Source: Sinorhizobium chiapasense
GTDB lineage: Bacteria; Pseudomonadota; Alphaproteobacteria; Rhizobiales; Rhizobiaceae
Reading direction: 5' to 3'
Assembly: GCF_036488675.1 (NCBI RefSeq)
Contig: NZ_CP133148.1
Coordinates: 4,027,001 to 4,091,000, forward strand
DNA: 64,000 nt
Each line of letters opens with the position of its first letter. Within the stretch, counting starts at the first letter, position 1. The notes under the pieces are model-generated. The model saw only the letters and a program-made list of their open reading frames with translations, did not search any database and had not been told where the DNA came from. Shown here one piece after another: positions 53,328 through 62,911 of this stretch. Made by a program: the position numbers and the translations under genes.

Positions 53328-55178
53328 TCATTGCTCGGCGGCGGCGGCGGTCCACCACCAGATGTCGGGAAAGCCGATTGCGTATTTCGGCAGTTCCGCG
53401 GGTTTGCCGACCGTATCGCGATAGGCGATATTTGCCGCCTTCGGGTAATAGAGCGGCACGACGTAATGGTGAGCGAGCAGCACCCGGTCGAGGGCCTTCG
53501 TGGCGGCAACGAGCGTGTCGCGGTCCTTGGCGAAGATGACGCGATTGATCAGGGCGTCGACGCCCGGATCGGAGATGCCGGCATAATTTCTCGAACCCTC
53601 GCGTGAGGCCGATTTCGAACCCCAGAAGTCCTCCTGTTCGTTTCCGGGACTCAGGGTCTGCCCCCAGACTTCCCAGGTCATGTCGTAGTCGAAGGCCCGC
53701 TCACGGTTCGTATACTGCGAGGGGTCGACGGTGCGCACGCTCGCCTCGATGCCGATCCGCTTGAGGTTCTGGGCGTAGGGCAGCACCACCCGCTCCAGCA
53801 TCGGGCTGCTCAATAGGATCTCGAAGGAAAACGGCCTGCCGGTCGCCGTGTTCACCATACGGTTGCCCTTGAGCTCGAAGCCAGCCTCCTTCAGGAGCGC
53901 GATCGCCTTGCGCAAGTTGTCGCGCGCGTTCTGTGGCGTGCCGCCGACCGGGTTCGCATAGGGCGTCGTGAAGACCTCAGCCGGAACCTTGTCCTTGACC
54001 TCGTTCAGGATTTCCAGCTCGAGACCCTCCGGCAGGCCGGTGGAGGCCAACTCCGTCAGGAAGAAATAGCTGTTCACGCGCGTGTATTGATCGAAGAAGA
54101 CCGTGCGGTTCAGCTCCTCGAAATCGAGGGCATAGTTGAGGGCCTCGCGCACACGCTCGTCGTCGAACGGCCTGCGCCGCATGTTCGGCACGAGCGCCTG
54201 CATGACGCCGGTCGCCCTGAACGGCACTTGCTCGCGTTTTACGTGTCCTTCCTTGACGGCCGGAAAGTCATAACCCGTCGCCCAGCGGCGCGCCTGGGTC
54301 TCGCGCCAGAAATCGATGTCACCGGCCCGGAAGGCCTCGAACTCGACGCCGCTGTCGCCGAAGAAGGTGTAGGTGATGGAGTCGAAGTTGTTCTGACCGA
54401 CATTGACGTTGAGGTTTGCACCCCAATAGTCGTGCCTTCGCTCGTAACGGATGGTCGATCCGGCGGAAAACGAGCCGATTCGATAGGGGCCCGAGCCGAT
54501 CACCGGCTCCAGCGTCGTGCGATTGATATTGCGCGGCTTTCCGTCCGGGCCGGGCGCTTCCCACCAGTGCTTCGGGACGATCAGGATCTGGCCGAGGATG
54601 TGCGGCAGCTCGCGATTGTTCTTCTCGTCGAAGCGGAACGTCACTTCCTGCTCGCCGGTCTTCTCAGCTCCGACGACGTGCTTGTAATAGCTCTGGTAAA
54701 GCGGATTGAGTTCCTTGCCCTTCTCGAAGCTGAAGATCACGTCTTCCGGCGTCACGGGTTTGCCGTCCGACCACTTCGCTTCCTTCCTCAGGCGGAATGT
54801 CGCGGACGAAATGTCGTCCGGAAAGGAAACGCTTTCGGCAATCAGACCATAGGCGGTCGAAATTTCATCGTCGGCGGGCTTCATCAGCGTGTCGAAAACG
54901 AGCGCCAGGCCAACGGCCGCCTCACCCTTTTCGAGGAGCGGATTGAATGTGTCGAAGGTTCCCGTCTGTGAAAGCCTTACGTCACCGCCTTTCGGGGCGT
55001 CGGGGTTCACATAGTCGAAGCGTTCGAAGCCCGGCGGATATTTGAGCTCGCCGACGAGCGAAAGACCATGGTGCCAGGTGGGCTGTTCCTGGGCACGCGC
55101 GCCGAGCGGTAAGAGCAGAGGTATTGCCAGAAGTGCGGTCGCCAGTCTCGTCTTCACAATACCGCTAAAATCCAGCAT
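53328..55178 (-). CDS. yejA: oligopeptide-binding periplasmic protein YejA
   Basis: A 616-residue family 5 extracellular solute-binding protein with a signal peptide (LATALLAIPLLLPLGARAQ) and the typical YVNPDAPKGGDVRLSQTGTFDTFNP opening. Further SBP_bac_5 features are the EVWGQTLSPGNEQEDFWG block and the C-terminal AIGFPDIWWW. It captures peptides for YejBEF. A possible promoter lies upstream at about 55220-55247 on the minus strand. Confidence 0.93.
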   Translation of the reverse strand: MLDFSGIVKTRLATALLAIPLLLPLGARAQEQPTWHHGLSLVGELKYPPGFERFDYVNPDAPKGGDVRLSQTGTFDTFNPLLEKGEAAVGLALVFDTLMKPADDEISTAYGLIAESVSFPDDISSATFRLRKEAKWSDGKPVTPEDVIFSFEKGKELNPLYQSYYKHVVGAEKTGEQEVTFRFDEKNNRELPHILGQILIVPKHWWEAPGPDGKPRNINRTTLEPVIGSGPYRIGSFSAGSTIRYERRHDYWGANLNVNVGQNNFDSITYTFFGDSGVEFEAFRAGDIDFWRETQARRWATGYDFPAVKEGHVKREQVPFRATGVMQALVPNMRRRPFDDERVREALNYALDFEELNRTVFFDQYTRVNSYFFLTELASTGLPEGLELEILNEVKDKVPAEVFTTPYANPVGGTPQNARDNLRKAIALLKEAGFELKGNRMVNTATGRPFSFEILLSSPMLERVVLPYAQNLKRIGIEASVRTVDPSQYTNRERAFDYDMTWEVWGQTLSPGNEQEDFWGSKSASREGSRNYAGISDPGVDALINRVIFAKDRDTLVAATKALDRVLLAHHYVVPLYYPKAANIAYRDTVGKPAELPKYAIGFPDIWWWTAAAAEQ

Positions 55179-55219
55179 TCAGCCTCTTCCCCTTTATGGT
55201 TCGGTAATCTTTCGAATCA

Positions 55220-55247
55220 GAATAGGCGAAATCAGGGCAATTGACAG
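55220..55247 (-). promoter_or_regulatory. candidate yejA promoter
   Basis: On the minus strand CTGTCA, 17 bases and TATTCT fit a sigma-70 promoter with four of six consensus bases each. The start point would be about 35 nt before the yejA ATG. Eye-based call only. Confidence 0.3.
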
Positions 55248-55299
55248 GACTTGCCCAAAAACCGGCGAAATTTTTGAGTCACATCCGGGTGATCAGTTA

Positions 55300-55398
55300 C
55301 TGCATGATTCCTTAAATCGGGATCGATTTAAGGACGAAATCATGCAGCAATTCAGGGTGCTACAGCGACCTTTGCGCGTCGGACGCGCGGCACTGTAG
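55300..55398 (+). repeat. two-hairpin intergenic element, family B, copy 2 (99 bp)
   Basis: Same layout as at 17543-17646: CTGCATG start, hairpin 1 with TTCCTTAAATCG/CGATTTAAGGA arms, linker CAATTCAGGGTG, hairpin 2 from CTACAGCG to CTGTAG. It is 5 bp shorter because the loop of hairpin 2 is reduced. It lies between divergent yejA and mepA. Confidence 0.87.
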
Positions 55399-55479
55399 GC
55401 TCGGGCAAGTGCGGTGATTCGGGATAGGGCGAGCGCAGATTGCGTGGGATACCGGTGCTACGCCGATCGGGGGATTGGA

Positions 55480-56547
55480 ATGGGACTTGAAATAGCGGCC
55501 GCCTTTCGACGCTGCGGTTCGGCAATGTTGGGCTTGATCGTGGGCGCGAGCCTTCTGGCCACCGACGCCGCGTCGGCTGACGGAACGCCTGCGAAGGAGC
55601 TCTTTGGCGCCAAGGCGTTGCCAGCGGCGATGGCTCCTTCGTCCTACGGCTTTTATGCGAAGGGTTGTCTGGCGGGCGGGGTCGCGATCCCGACGGACGG
55701 CCCGACCTGGCAGGCAATGCGCCTGTCGCGCAATCGACGCTGGGGCCACCCGCAAATGATCTCGCTGATCGAGCGCTTTTCGCACGACGCAGCCGAGAAG
55801 ATCGGCTGGCCGGGCCTCCTGCTTGGCGACATATCGCAGCCACGCGGCGGCCCGATGACCTCCGGCCACGCATCGCACCAGATCGGCCTCGACGCCGATA
55901 TCTGGCTGACACCGATGCCGCAGAAGACGCTGAGCTATGAGGAGCGCGAATCGAATTCCGCGACCTCGATGCTGCAGAAGAACAAGTTCCTCACAGTCGA
56001 TCCGTCCATATGGACCCCCGCGCATGCACGGCTGATCATGATGGCGGCAAGCTATCCCCAGGTCGAGCGCGTCTTCGTCAATCCGGCGATCAAGAAGAAG
56101 CTCTGCGACACCTGGAAGGGTGACCGCTCGGCGCTGGGCAAGGTCCGGCCGATCTATGGCCACGACTATCATTTCCACATTCGCATCAAGTGCCCCGAAG
56201 GATCCGTCGGCTGCAAGGGCCAGGCGCGCGTGCCGGCCGGTGACGGCTGCGACAAGTCGCTCGCCTGGTGGTTCACCGACGAGCCGTGGGCGAAGCCGAA
56301 GAAGAAGCCCGGCGAGAAGCCGCCAAAGCCGAAATTCGCGAAGCTCTCGGATCTGCCGAAGGCTTGCGCCCTGGTGCTCGACGGTCCGGCGCCGGCTTCC
56401 GAACAGGAAGCGACCTACGGCACGGCCTACCGCGCTGCAACCGCCGTTCCCGCCGCCGCGACGAGCATCGAAGCCGTCATCGGTGCCGCGGCCGCTGCGC
56501 CTTTGGAAAACATTCCGGTTCCGCTGCCGCGTCCCGCGCTGCAATAG
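55480..56547 (+). CDS. mepA: penicillin-insensitive murein endopeptidase
   Basis: A 355-residue periplasmic LAS-family metallopeptidase cutting D-alanyl-diaminopimelate cross-links. It has a signal peptide (MLGLIVGASLLATDAASA), zinc motifs GHASHQIGLDADIW and GHDYHFHIRIKCP, and paired cysteines. The C-terminal 100 residues are proline- and lysine-rich (KPKKKPGEKPPKPKF), longer than E. coli MepA (274 residues). The ATG at 55480 is chosen because it gives a normal signal sequence. Confidence 0.9.
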   Translation: MGLEIAAAFRRCGSAMLGLIVGASLLATDAASADGTPAKELFGAKALPAAMAPSSYGFYAKGCLAGGVAIPTDGPTWQAMRLSRNRRWGHPQMISLIERFSHDAAEKIGWPGLLLGDISQPRGGPMTSGHASHQIGLDADIWLTPMPQKTLSYEERESNSATSMLQKNKFLTVDPSIWTPAHARLIMMAASYPQVERVFVNPAIKKKLCDTWKGDRSALGKVRPIYGHDYHFHIRIKCPEGSVGCKGQARVPAGDGCDKSLAWWFTDEPWAKPKKKPGEKPPKPKFAKLSDLPKACALVLDGPAPASEQEATYGTAYRAATAVPAAATSIEAVIGAAAAAPLENIPVPLPRPALQ

Positions 56548-56673
56548 CCGTCCGGACGGAGGCGCCCTTACGAGGGCCGGCAAGATGGTGTGCGGCCCTG
56601 CTGCCTTTCCAATCGCGCGATGCTCATGTATAGGGCTTTCAAATCGATTTAAAACTGATGCTGGAGAGGCTGC

Positions 56674-57054
56674 ATGGCGGATCGGAAATGTCTTGCGCTG
56701 ATTGCCCACGATCAGAAGAAGGATGATCTTGCCGCGTTTGCAAAAGAAAACGAGGCGGTGCTGTCCAAATGGAAGATCGTCGCCACCGGCACGACCGGCG
56801 GCCGCGTTCTCGACGCGTGTCCCGGGCTCGATATCACACGGCTCAAAAGCGGACCGCTCGGCGGCGACCAGCAGATCGGCGCGATGATCGCTACTGGCGA
56901 CGTGGACTTCCTCATCTTTTTCGTCGATCCGTTGACGGCCATGCCGCATGATGTCGACGTCAAGGCGCTGATGCGCCTGGCGATCGTCTACGACATCCCG
57001 ATGGCGCTCAACCGCGCGACGGCGGAAGAGTTGATCGCCTTCAGGCGCGACTGA
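56674..57054 (+). CDS. mgsA: methylglyoxal synthase
   Basis: A 126-residue enzyme converting dihydroxyacetone phosphate to methylglyoxal and phosphate. Motifs: [18 protein letters not shown], the phosphate-binding [11 protein letters not shown] and [18 protein letters not shown]. Length fits (E. coli 152, many others 120-135). It lies 47 bp before glk, a metabolic pairing because methylglyoxal synthesis relieves sugar-phosphate overload. Confidence 0.94.
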   Translation: MADRKCLALIAHDQKKDDLAAFAKENEAVLSKWKIVATGTTGGRVLDACPGLDITRLKSGPLGGDQQIGAMIATGDVDFLIFFVDPLTAMPHDVDVKALMRLAIVYDIPMALNRATAEELIAFRRD

Positions 57055-57101
57055 TACACAGTTTCGAAGATTCCATGACCGCGATCAGGACGGACTTTGC
57101 A

Positions 57102-58121
57102 ATGCTCAGTGCGAGTGACCACAGCTTTCCCTTTCCGATTTTGATCGGCGATATCGGTGGAACGAATGCGCGCTTCGCGTTGCTGGTCGATACCTATGCC
57201 GAACCGAAGCAGCTGCCACCGATCAAGACGGGCGATTTCGCGACGATCGAGGAGGCGATGCAGAAGAGCATCCTCGACAAGACGTCCGTTCAGCCGCGCT
57301 CGGCGATCCTGGCGGTCGCAGGCCCGATCAAGGGCGACGAAATTCCGCTGACGAATGCCGGCTGGGTGATTCGGCCGAAGGACATGCTGGCGAGCCTCGG
57401 CCTCGCCGACGTGCTGATCATCAACGACTTCGAGGCGCAGGCGCTCGCCGTCGCCACGCCCGCCGACGAGGATCTCGTCCAGATCGGCGGCGGCAGCGTC
57501 CGCCCATCGACGTCGCGCGTCGTGCTCGGCCCCGGAACGGGGCTCGGCGTCGCCGGCCTGGTTTTCGCGCAGCACACCTGGATCCCCGTGCCCGGCGAGG
57601 GCGGTCATGTCGACATCGGTCCGCGCACCGAGCGCGATTTCCGGATCTGGCCGTTCCTGGAGCCGATCGAAGGTCGCATGGCGGGCGAGCAGATCCTGTG
57701 CGGGCGCGGCATCATGAACCTTTACCGGGCGGTCTGCGCCGCCAATGGCGAGGAGCCGGTGCTTCCCGACCAGGCGGCGGTGACGACCAGCGCGCTTTCC
57801 GGCTCGGATCCGGCGGCCGTCGAGACGGTATCGCTTTTCAGCACCTATCTTGGCCGCGTCGCCGGCGACATGGCGCTGATCTTCATGGCACGCGGCGGCG
57901 TGTTCCTGGCCGGCGGCATCTCGCAGAAGATATTGCCGGCTTTGATGCGGCCGGAATTCCGTGCGGCCTTCGAGGACAAAGCGCCGCATTCCGCACTGAT
58001 GCGAACGATACCGACTTTCGCCGTCGTCCATCCGATGGCCGCACTTTCCGGTCTCGCCGCCTTCGCGCGCACGCCGAGAGACTTTGGTGTTGCAATGGAG
58101 GGACGGCGCTGGAGAAGCTGA
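57102..58121 (+). CDS. glk: glucokinase
   Basis: A 339-residue ROK-unrelated bacterial glucokinase (Glk family) phosphorylating glucose with ATP. The phosphate-binding [30 protein letters not shown] and [11 protein letters not shown] motifs are clear, and the later FLAGGIS block. The ATG at 57102 fits the family length; another in-frame ATG at 57075 would add nine residues. Confidence 0.92.
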   Translation: MLSASDHSFPFPILIGDIGGTNARFALLVDTYAEPKQLPPIKTGDFATIEEAMQKSILDKTSVQPRSAILAVAGPIKGDEIPLTNAGWVIRPKDMLASLGLADVLIINDFEAQALAVATPADEDLVQIGGGSVRPSTSRVVLGPGTGLGVAGLVFAQHTWIPVPGEGGHVDIGPRTERDFRIWPFLEPIEGRMAGEQILCGRGIMNLYRAVCAANGEEPVLPDQAAVTTSALSGSDPAAVETVSLFSTYLGRVAGDMALIFMARGGVFLAGGISQKILPALMRPEFRAAFEDKAPHSALMRTIPTFAVVHPMAALSGLAAFARTPRDFGVAMEGRRWRS

Positions 58122-58204
58122 CCGGCCGAATGTTCGCAAAGACTCGCCAAACCGGCATCAAAGCACTATAGAGCCCGGGCGGGCGATGCCGGTACAGGGA
58201 ACGC

Positions 58205-58322
58205 TAGAGCGGGATGAGGAAAAGTGTGCGCGGTTTTCCGCCCGCATCCCGCTCTAACTTATTGGAATCGATCACGTTCATGATTTTAGGTCGATTCGAC
58301 CTAAAATCATCGTGATCTAGAG
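58205..58322 (+). repeat. two-hairpin intergenic element, family C, copy 2
   Basis: Hairpin A (58206-58255) has 11-bp arms AGAGCGGGATG/CATCCCGCTCT around GGAAAAGTGTGCGCGGTTTTCC. Hairpin B (58280-58310) is a perfect palindrome with 15-bp arms ATGATTTTAGGTCGA/TCGACCTAAAATCAT, framed by GATCACG and CGTGATC. It matches the inverted copy at 5749-5837. It sits between glk and the ABC exporter gene. Confidence 0.82.
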
Positions 58323-58345
58323 CGAGCTCAGGGAAGACGGGCTTA

Positions 58346-60151
58346 TTGGACGCCAAGAATAGAAAACAGCGCGCAGTCGATTCCGACACGATTACCGGGA
58401 TCCTGAGGCGCGTCATTGCCGAAAACGGCCGCGACCACATCCGGGGCTATGCCTTCGCCATCGCCTGCCTGATGGTCGTGGCGGCGACGACCGGCTTCAC
58501 GGCCTGGATCATGGAAACCGTGATCAACGAGGCCTTTGCCAACAGGCGTGCCGACATCGTCCTGTGGATCTGCGTTGCGATCTTCGCGGCCTTCGTCCTG
58601 CGTGGTCTGGCGACATACGGGCAGGCGGTCGCGCTCTCGAAGATCGGCAACAATATCGTCGCGCGCTACCAGCGCCGGCTTTACGCCCATCTGATGGCGC
58701 TCAGCGTCGGCTATTTCCATGACATGCGCTCGGCGCAGCTTGCCGCCAAGATCAGCCAGAATGTCAGCGGCATCCGCGACGTGCTCAACATGACGGTGAC
58801 GTCGATCGCGCGCGATTTCCTGACCTTGATCGGGCTTGTCGGCGTCATGTTCAGCAAGGACTGGCTGCTCTCGCTCATCGTCTTCTTCGTCGCGCCGCCG
58901 CTGCTTCTCGGCCTGCGTTATGTCTCGAAGCGCCTGCGCCTGGCGACGCGCGAGGCCGTCGAGGTCAACAGCCGCGTGCTCGGCGCCATGCAGGAAACGA
59001 TCCAGGGTATTTCCATCGTCAAGGCCTTCACGATGGAAAACGAATTGCGACGCAAGGTCGAGACGATCATCGACCGGGCGGAAAACCGGGCAAACCGGAT
59101 CGCGCGGCTCAGCGAACGCACGGCACCGATGACGGAAACCTTCGCCGGCCTGGCGATATCGTCGGTGCTTGCCTATTCGGCTTTCCGCACGATCTATGGC
59201 AACGTCCCGCCGGGCGCGTTCTTCGCCTTCGTCACCGCGCTCTTGATGGCCTATGACCCGGCGCGGCGTCTCGCGCGCCTGCAGGTGTCGCTGGAGCGCG
59301 CCGCCGTCAACGCGCGCATGATCTACGAGATTCTCGATACGATGCCGCACCAGCGCGACCGTCCCGACGCGACCGAAATCAAGCTCGGCGAAGCGACCAT
59401 CGAACTGCGCGACGTGCGCTTCGCCTACGGCAGCGGCGACGAGATCCTGAAGGGCGTCAGCTTCCTTGCCGAGGGCGGCAAGACGACGGCGCTGGTCGGC
59501 CCTTCGGGTGCCGGAAAATCGACCATCATCAGCCTTATCCCGCGGTTCTACGATCCGAAGTCGGGGCAGATTCTCATCGACGGGCAGGACATTGCGGGCG
59601 TGACCAAGCAGTCGCTGCGCAATGGCCTTGCCTATGTCTCGCAGCAGCCATACCTCTTCGAAGGCTCGATCCGCGACAACATTCGCTATGGCCGGCCGGA
59701 AGCCACGGATGCGGAAATCGAGGAGGCGGCACGGCTCGCCTACGCCCACGATTTCATCCTGGCGCAGCCGCAGGGCTACGATACGCCGGTCGGCGAGAAC
59801 GGCGTAACGCTATCGGGCGGCCAGCGCCAGCGGCTGTCGATCGCCCGCGCACTTGTGCGCAATGCACCGATCCTCCTGCTCGACGAGGCGACCTCCGCCC
59901 TCGATACCGAATCCGAGGCTGCAGTGCAGAAGGCGCTCGATCGGGCGATGAGCGGCCGTACCGTCATCGTCATCGCTCACCGGCTTTCGACCGTCGTCAA
60001 CGCCGACAAGATCATCGTCATGAAGGATGGCACGGTCGTCGAGGAGGGCACGCATGACGAGCTTGCACAGCGTCCGGACGGTCTCTACGCTCGGCTGCAC
60101 AATCTGCAGGGCAGCGCCTCGGACATGACGGCGGAAGACGCAATCCTATAG
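58346..60151 (+). CDS. MsbA-like ABC exporter (fused membrane and ATPase domains)
   Basis: A 601-residue half-transporter that dimerises. It has six membrane helices in the first 310 residues and a C-terminal ATPase with Walker [15 protein letters not shown]-loop, signature [10 protein letters not shown], Walker [13 protein letters not shown] and H-loop IAHRLST. It resembles MsbA-type lipid/glycolipid flippases; the substrate is not predictable. Start is TTG at 58346, following GGGAAG. Followed by dapB after 19 bp. Confidence 0.88.
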   Translation: MDAKNRKQRAVDSDTITGILRRVIAENGRDHIRGYAFAIACLMVVAATTGFTAWIMETVINEAFANRRADIVLWICVAIFAAFVLRGLATYGQAVALSKIGNNIVARYQRRLYAHLMALSVGYFHDMRSAQLAAKISQNVSGIRDVLNMTVTSIARDFLTLIGLVGVMFSKDWLLSLIVFFVAPPLLLGLRYVSKRLRLATREAVEVNSRVLGAMQETIQGISIVKAFTMENELRRKVETIIDRAENRANRIARLSERTAPMTETFAGLAISSVLAYSAFRTIYGNVPPGAFFAFVTALLMAYDPARRLARLQVSLERAAVNARMIYEILDTMPHQRDRPDATEIKLGEATIELRDVRFAYGSGDEILKGVSFLAEGGKTTALVGPSGAGKSTIISLIPRFYDPKSGQILIDGQDIAGVTKQSLRNGLAYVSQQPYLFEGSIRDNIRYGRPEATDAEIEEAARLAYAHDFILAQPQGYDTPVGENGVTLSGGQRQRLSIARALVRNAPILLLDEATSALDTESEAAVQKALDRAMSGRTVIVIAHRLSTVVNADKIIVMKDGTVVEEGTHDELAQRPDGLYARLHNLQGSASDMTAEDAIL

Positions 60152-60170
60152 AAGCCAAGGGAATTTGACG

Positions 60171-60989
60171 ATGAGCGAAACGGATATGAAGCTCGTGGTG
60201 GTCGGCGCGGCCGGCCGGATGGGCCAGACACTGATCCGGATCGTTCATGGCATGGCCGGCGTGTGTCTCCACGCCGCGGTGGAGCGGCCGGGTTCGCCCT
60301 TCCTTGGCCGTGACGCCGGCGAACTCGCCGGGCTCGGGCCGATCGATGTCGCCATCACCGACAAGCCGCTCGAGGCCTTTGTCGAGGCGGAGGGCGTTCT
60401 CGATTTCACGTCCCCGGCGGGCACGGTCGAATTCGCCGGGCTGGCGGCGCAGGCCCGCATCGTCCACGTCATCGGCACCACCGGCTGCTCGGCTGACGAC
60501 GAGGCAAAGATCCGCGCAGCGGCGCGGCACGCGCGCGTCATCAAGTCGGGCAATATGAGCCTCGGCGTCAATCTTCTCGGCGTTTTGACGCAGCAGGCGG
60601 CGCGCGCGCTCAAGGCGGCGGACTGGGACATCGAAATTCTGGAGATGCATCACAAGCACAAGGTCGATGCCCCGTCGGGCACGGCGCTCCTGCTCGGAGA
60701 GGCGGCGGCAAAGGGCCGCGGCATCGAGCTCGCGGATCATTCCGTGCGGGTTCGGGACGGCCACACCGGAGCACGGCCGGAAGGGGCGATCGGTTTTGCG
60801 ACGCTGCGCGGCGGCTCCGTCGTCGGTGAACATTCCGTCATTCTCGCCGGCGAGGGCGAGCAGGTCACTCTCTCCCACAGCGCCACGGATCGCTCGATCT
60901 TCGCGCGCGGCGCGGTCACCGCGGCCCTTTGGGGGCGCAGCCAGAAGCCCGGCTTCTATTCCATGCTCGACGTTCTCGGGCTCAACTGA
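60171..60989 (+). CDS. dapB: 4-hydroxy-tetrahydrodipicolinate reductase
   Basis: A 272-residue lysine and diaminopimelate pathway enzyme. The NAD(P)-binding [21 protein letters not shown], the catalytic [14 protein letters not shown] and [14 protein letters not shown] blocks are present. The ATG at 60171 gives the family length; a TTG two codons earlier is possible. It supplies meso-diaminopimelate for peptidoglycan, and gpmA follows by 27 bp. Confidence 0.95.
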   Translation: MSETDMKLVVVGAAGRMGQTLIRIVHGMAGVCLHAAVERPGSPFLGRDAGELAGLGPIDVAITDKPLEAFVEAEGVLDFTSPAGTVEFAGLAAQARIVHVIGTTGCSADDEAKIRAAARHARVIKSGNMSLGVNLLGVLTQQAARALKAADWDIEILEMHHKHKVDAPSGTALLLGEAAAKGRGIELADHSVRVRDGHTGARPEGAIGFATLRGGSVVGEHSVILAGEGEQVTLSHSATDRSIFARGAVTAALWGRSQKPGFYSMLDVLGLN

Positions 60990-61016
60990 CATTCAAATCT
61001 TTCAAGAGGAAATGAA

Positions 61017-61652
61017 ATGAGCGGCACCCTCGTCCTCGTTCGGCATGGCCAGAGCGATTGGAACCTGAAGAACCTGTTCACCGGCTGGCGTGACCCGGAC
61101 CTGACCGAGCTCGGCGTCGAGGAAGCAAAAGCCGGCGGCAAGGCGCTCGCCGAGTACGGCATCAAGTTCGACATCGCCTTCACCTCTTCGCTTGTCCGCG
61201 CTCAGCGCACCTGCCAGTTCGTGCTTGACGCCGTCGACCAGTCCTCGCTTGAAACCATTCGCGACCAGGCGCTGAACGAGCGCGATTACGGCGATCTTTC
61301 CGGCCTCAACAAGGACGACGCGCGTGCCAAATGGGGCGAGGAGCAGGTGCATATCTGGCGCCGCTCCTATGATGTCCCGCCGCCCGGCGGCGAGAGCCTG
61401 CGTGACACCGGCGCACGCGTCTGGCCCTATTATCTCACCGACATCCTGCCGCGTGTGCTTTCGGGCCAGAAGGTTCTGATCGCCGCCCACGGCAACTCGC
61501 TGCGTTCGCTCGTGATGGTGCTCGACAAGCTGACAAAGGAACAGATCCTCAAGCTCAACCTCGCGACCGGGGTGCCGATGGTCTACAAGCTGAAAGCGGA
61601 TTCCACCGTCGCTTCGAAGGAAGTGCTGGGCGACATGTCCGGCGCGCATTGA
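61017..61652 (+). CDS. gpmA: 2,3-bisphosphoglycerate-dependent phosphoglycerate mutase
   Basis: A 211-residue glycolytic enzyme interconverting 3- and 2-phosphoglycerate. It has the phosphohistidine motif [40 protein letters not shown] and the second histidine in [11 protein letters not shown]. The rhizobial form is shorter than E. coli GpmA (250 residues). AAGAGGAA lies just upstream of the ATG. Confidence 0.95.
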   Translation: MSGTLVLVRHGQSDWNLKNLFTGWRDPDLTELGVEEAKAGGKALAEYGIKFDIAFTSSLVRAQRTCQFVLDAVDQSSLETIRDQALNERDYGDLSGLNKDDARAKWGEEQVHIWRRSYDVPPPGGESLRDTGARVWPYYLTDILPRVLSGQKVLIAAHGNSLRSLVMVLDKLTKEQILKLNLATGVPMVYKLKADSTVASKEVLGDMSGAH

Positions 61653-61678
61653 TTCGTGCCGTCGGCTGCATAAGGTTT

Positions 61679-61894
61679 GCCCCTCACGCTACAGCGCCGC
61701 GCGTCTTATCAGACGCGCAAAGGACGCTGCAGCAGTTGGAATTGCGGCATGTTTTTGTCCTCAAATCGGGTACGATTTAAGGAAACATGCAGTAGTCCTC
61801 TCCCCGCGCGCGGGGAGAGGGGATTGAGACGAGGTCGCGAGTCTCCTTCGCCCCGCTTGCGGGGAGAAGGAGGCCGGCAGGCCGGATGAGGGGC
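61679..61894. repeat. RIME-like element interrupted by a family B element
   Basis: Terminal repeats GCCCCTCA (61679-61686) and TGAGGGGC (61887-61894) and internal hairpins match the intact copy at 44302-44414. The two parts together, without the 104-bp insert at 61689-61792, measure 112 bp against 113 bp for the intact copy. The break lies between GCCCCTCAC and TAG-CCTCTCCCC. Confidence 0.85.
61689..61792 (-). repeat. two-hairpin intergenic element, family B, copy 3, nested in a RIME
   Basis: Opposite orientation to the other copies: starts CTACAGCG and ends CATGCAG, 104 bp, with both hairpins present. The linker differs slightly, and one base pair of the outer hairpin 1 stem is lost (CATGCCGC). 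It sits inside the RIME at 61679-61894. Confidence 0.87.
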
Positions 61895-61920
61895 GACCCT
61901 GACGTAATCGACTCAAGGCC

Positions 61921-62793
61921 TCACGCCCTGCCCGCTTCCCAGCCGAGGATCGCGCGCTTGCGCGTCAGGCCCCAGTGGTAGCCGGTGAGATCGCCGCTCT
62001 TGCCGAGCGCACGGTGGCAGGGCACGACGAAGGAGATCGGGTTGCGTCCGACGGCCGCGCCGACGGCGCGCGAAGCGGTCGGCTGGCCGATCTCGTCGGC
62101 GATCTTCGAATAGGTGGTCGCCTTTCCGAGCGGGATGTTGAGCAGTGCCTGCCACACCCGGATCTGGAAATCCGAGCCGATCAGGAAGATTTGCAGCGGC
62201 TCCTCCGCACACCAGCGCTCCGGATTGAAGATGCGGGCGGCATAGCGCGCCGTCGCCGCACTATCCTCGACATAGCTCGCCTTCGGCCACCGGCGGGCCA
62301 TATCGTCGAAGCTCGACACTTCCTCGCCGGAATCGGCAAAGGCAAGTCCGGCAAGGCCGCGCTCGGTGACCATGACGAGCGCGGTCCCGAAGGGCGAGGG
62401 ATGGAAGCCGTAGCGAATGGTAAGCCCTTCGCCGCGCGCCTTCCATTCGCCGGGTGACATCGCCTCATGCGTGACGAACAGGTCGTGCAGGCGGCTGGGG
62501 CCGGACAGGCCTACCTCGATGCTGGTCTCCAGCAACGGCATGTCTTCCTGCCGCAGCAGCCGCTTGGCGTGGTCGAGCGTCACGGCCTGGAGAAAGGCCT
62601 TGGGCGAAAGCCCTGCCCAGCGGGTGAAGGTCTTCTGCAACTGGGTCGGCGACTGGCCAAGGCGGCTGGCGACGGTTTCAAGCGACGGCTGGTCGCGGTA
62701 ATCCTCCGTCAGCATCTCGATCACGCGGCTGACCGTATCGTAATCGGTGCCTTCGGGAGTGATGTCGGTCGGAATGGATGTAACAACGTTCAT
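61921..62793 (-). CDS. AraC-type HTH fused to O6-alkylguanine methyltransferase (Ada-like, lacking AdaA metal domain)
   Basis: A 290-residue bifunctional protein. Residues about 15-110 form an AraC-type DNA-binding region (LSPKAFLQAVTLDHAKRLL...GLSGPSRLHDLFV), and 120-290 the methyltransferase with active-site VPCHRALGKSGD. The N-terminal Cys4 zinc domain of E. coli Ada, which repairs phosphotriesters and triggers activation, is absent (full Ada about 350 residues). It therefore repairs O6-alkylguanine, and may regulate by another cue. Confidence 0.88.
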   Translation of the reverse strand: MNVVTSIPTDITPEGTDYDTVSRVIEMLTEDYRDQPSLETVASRLGQSPTQLQKTFTRWAGLSPKAFLQAVTLDHAKRLLRQEDMPLLETSIEVGLSGPSRLHDLFVTHEAMSPGEWKARGEGLTIRYGFHPSPFGTALVMVTERGLAGLAFADSGEEVSSFDDMARRWPKASYVEDSAATARYAARIFNPERWCAEEPLQIFLIGSDFQIRVWQALLNIPLGKATTYSKIADEIGQPTASRAVGAAVGRNPISFVVPCHRALGKSGDLTGYHWGLTRKRAILGWEAGRA

Positions 62794-62861
62794 GATCGCC
62801 TCCTGTCAGCCTACAGGTAGTCATGTGGCGGGCAGATAACCACCCGATTCTTGTGGGCATG

Positions 62862-62910
62862 TCAGAAACGTGTGTAGCGTTTTTCCGTCCGCAACTGCGT
62901 TGTTTCAAAC
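62862..62910. repeat. hairpin element, family D, copy 2
   Basis: GTCAGAAACGTGTGTAGCG, TTTTTCCGTCCGCAACTGCG and TTGTTTCAAAC closely follow the order of the D element at 15546-15609, with substitutions. It lies between the Ada-like gene and the DUF2244 gene. Confidence 0.6.
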
Positions 62911-62911
62911 G

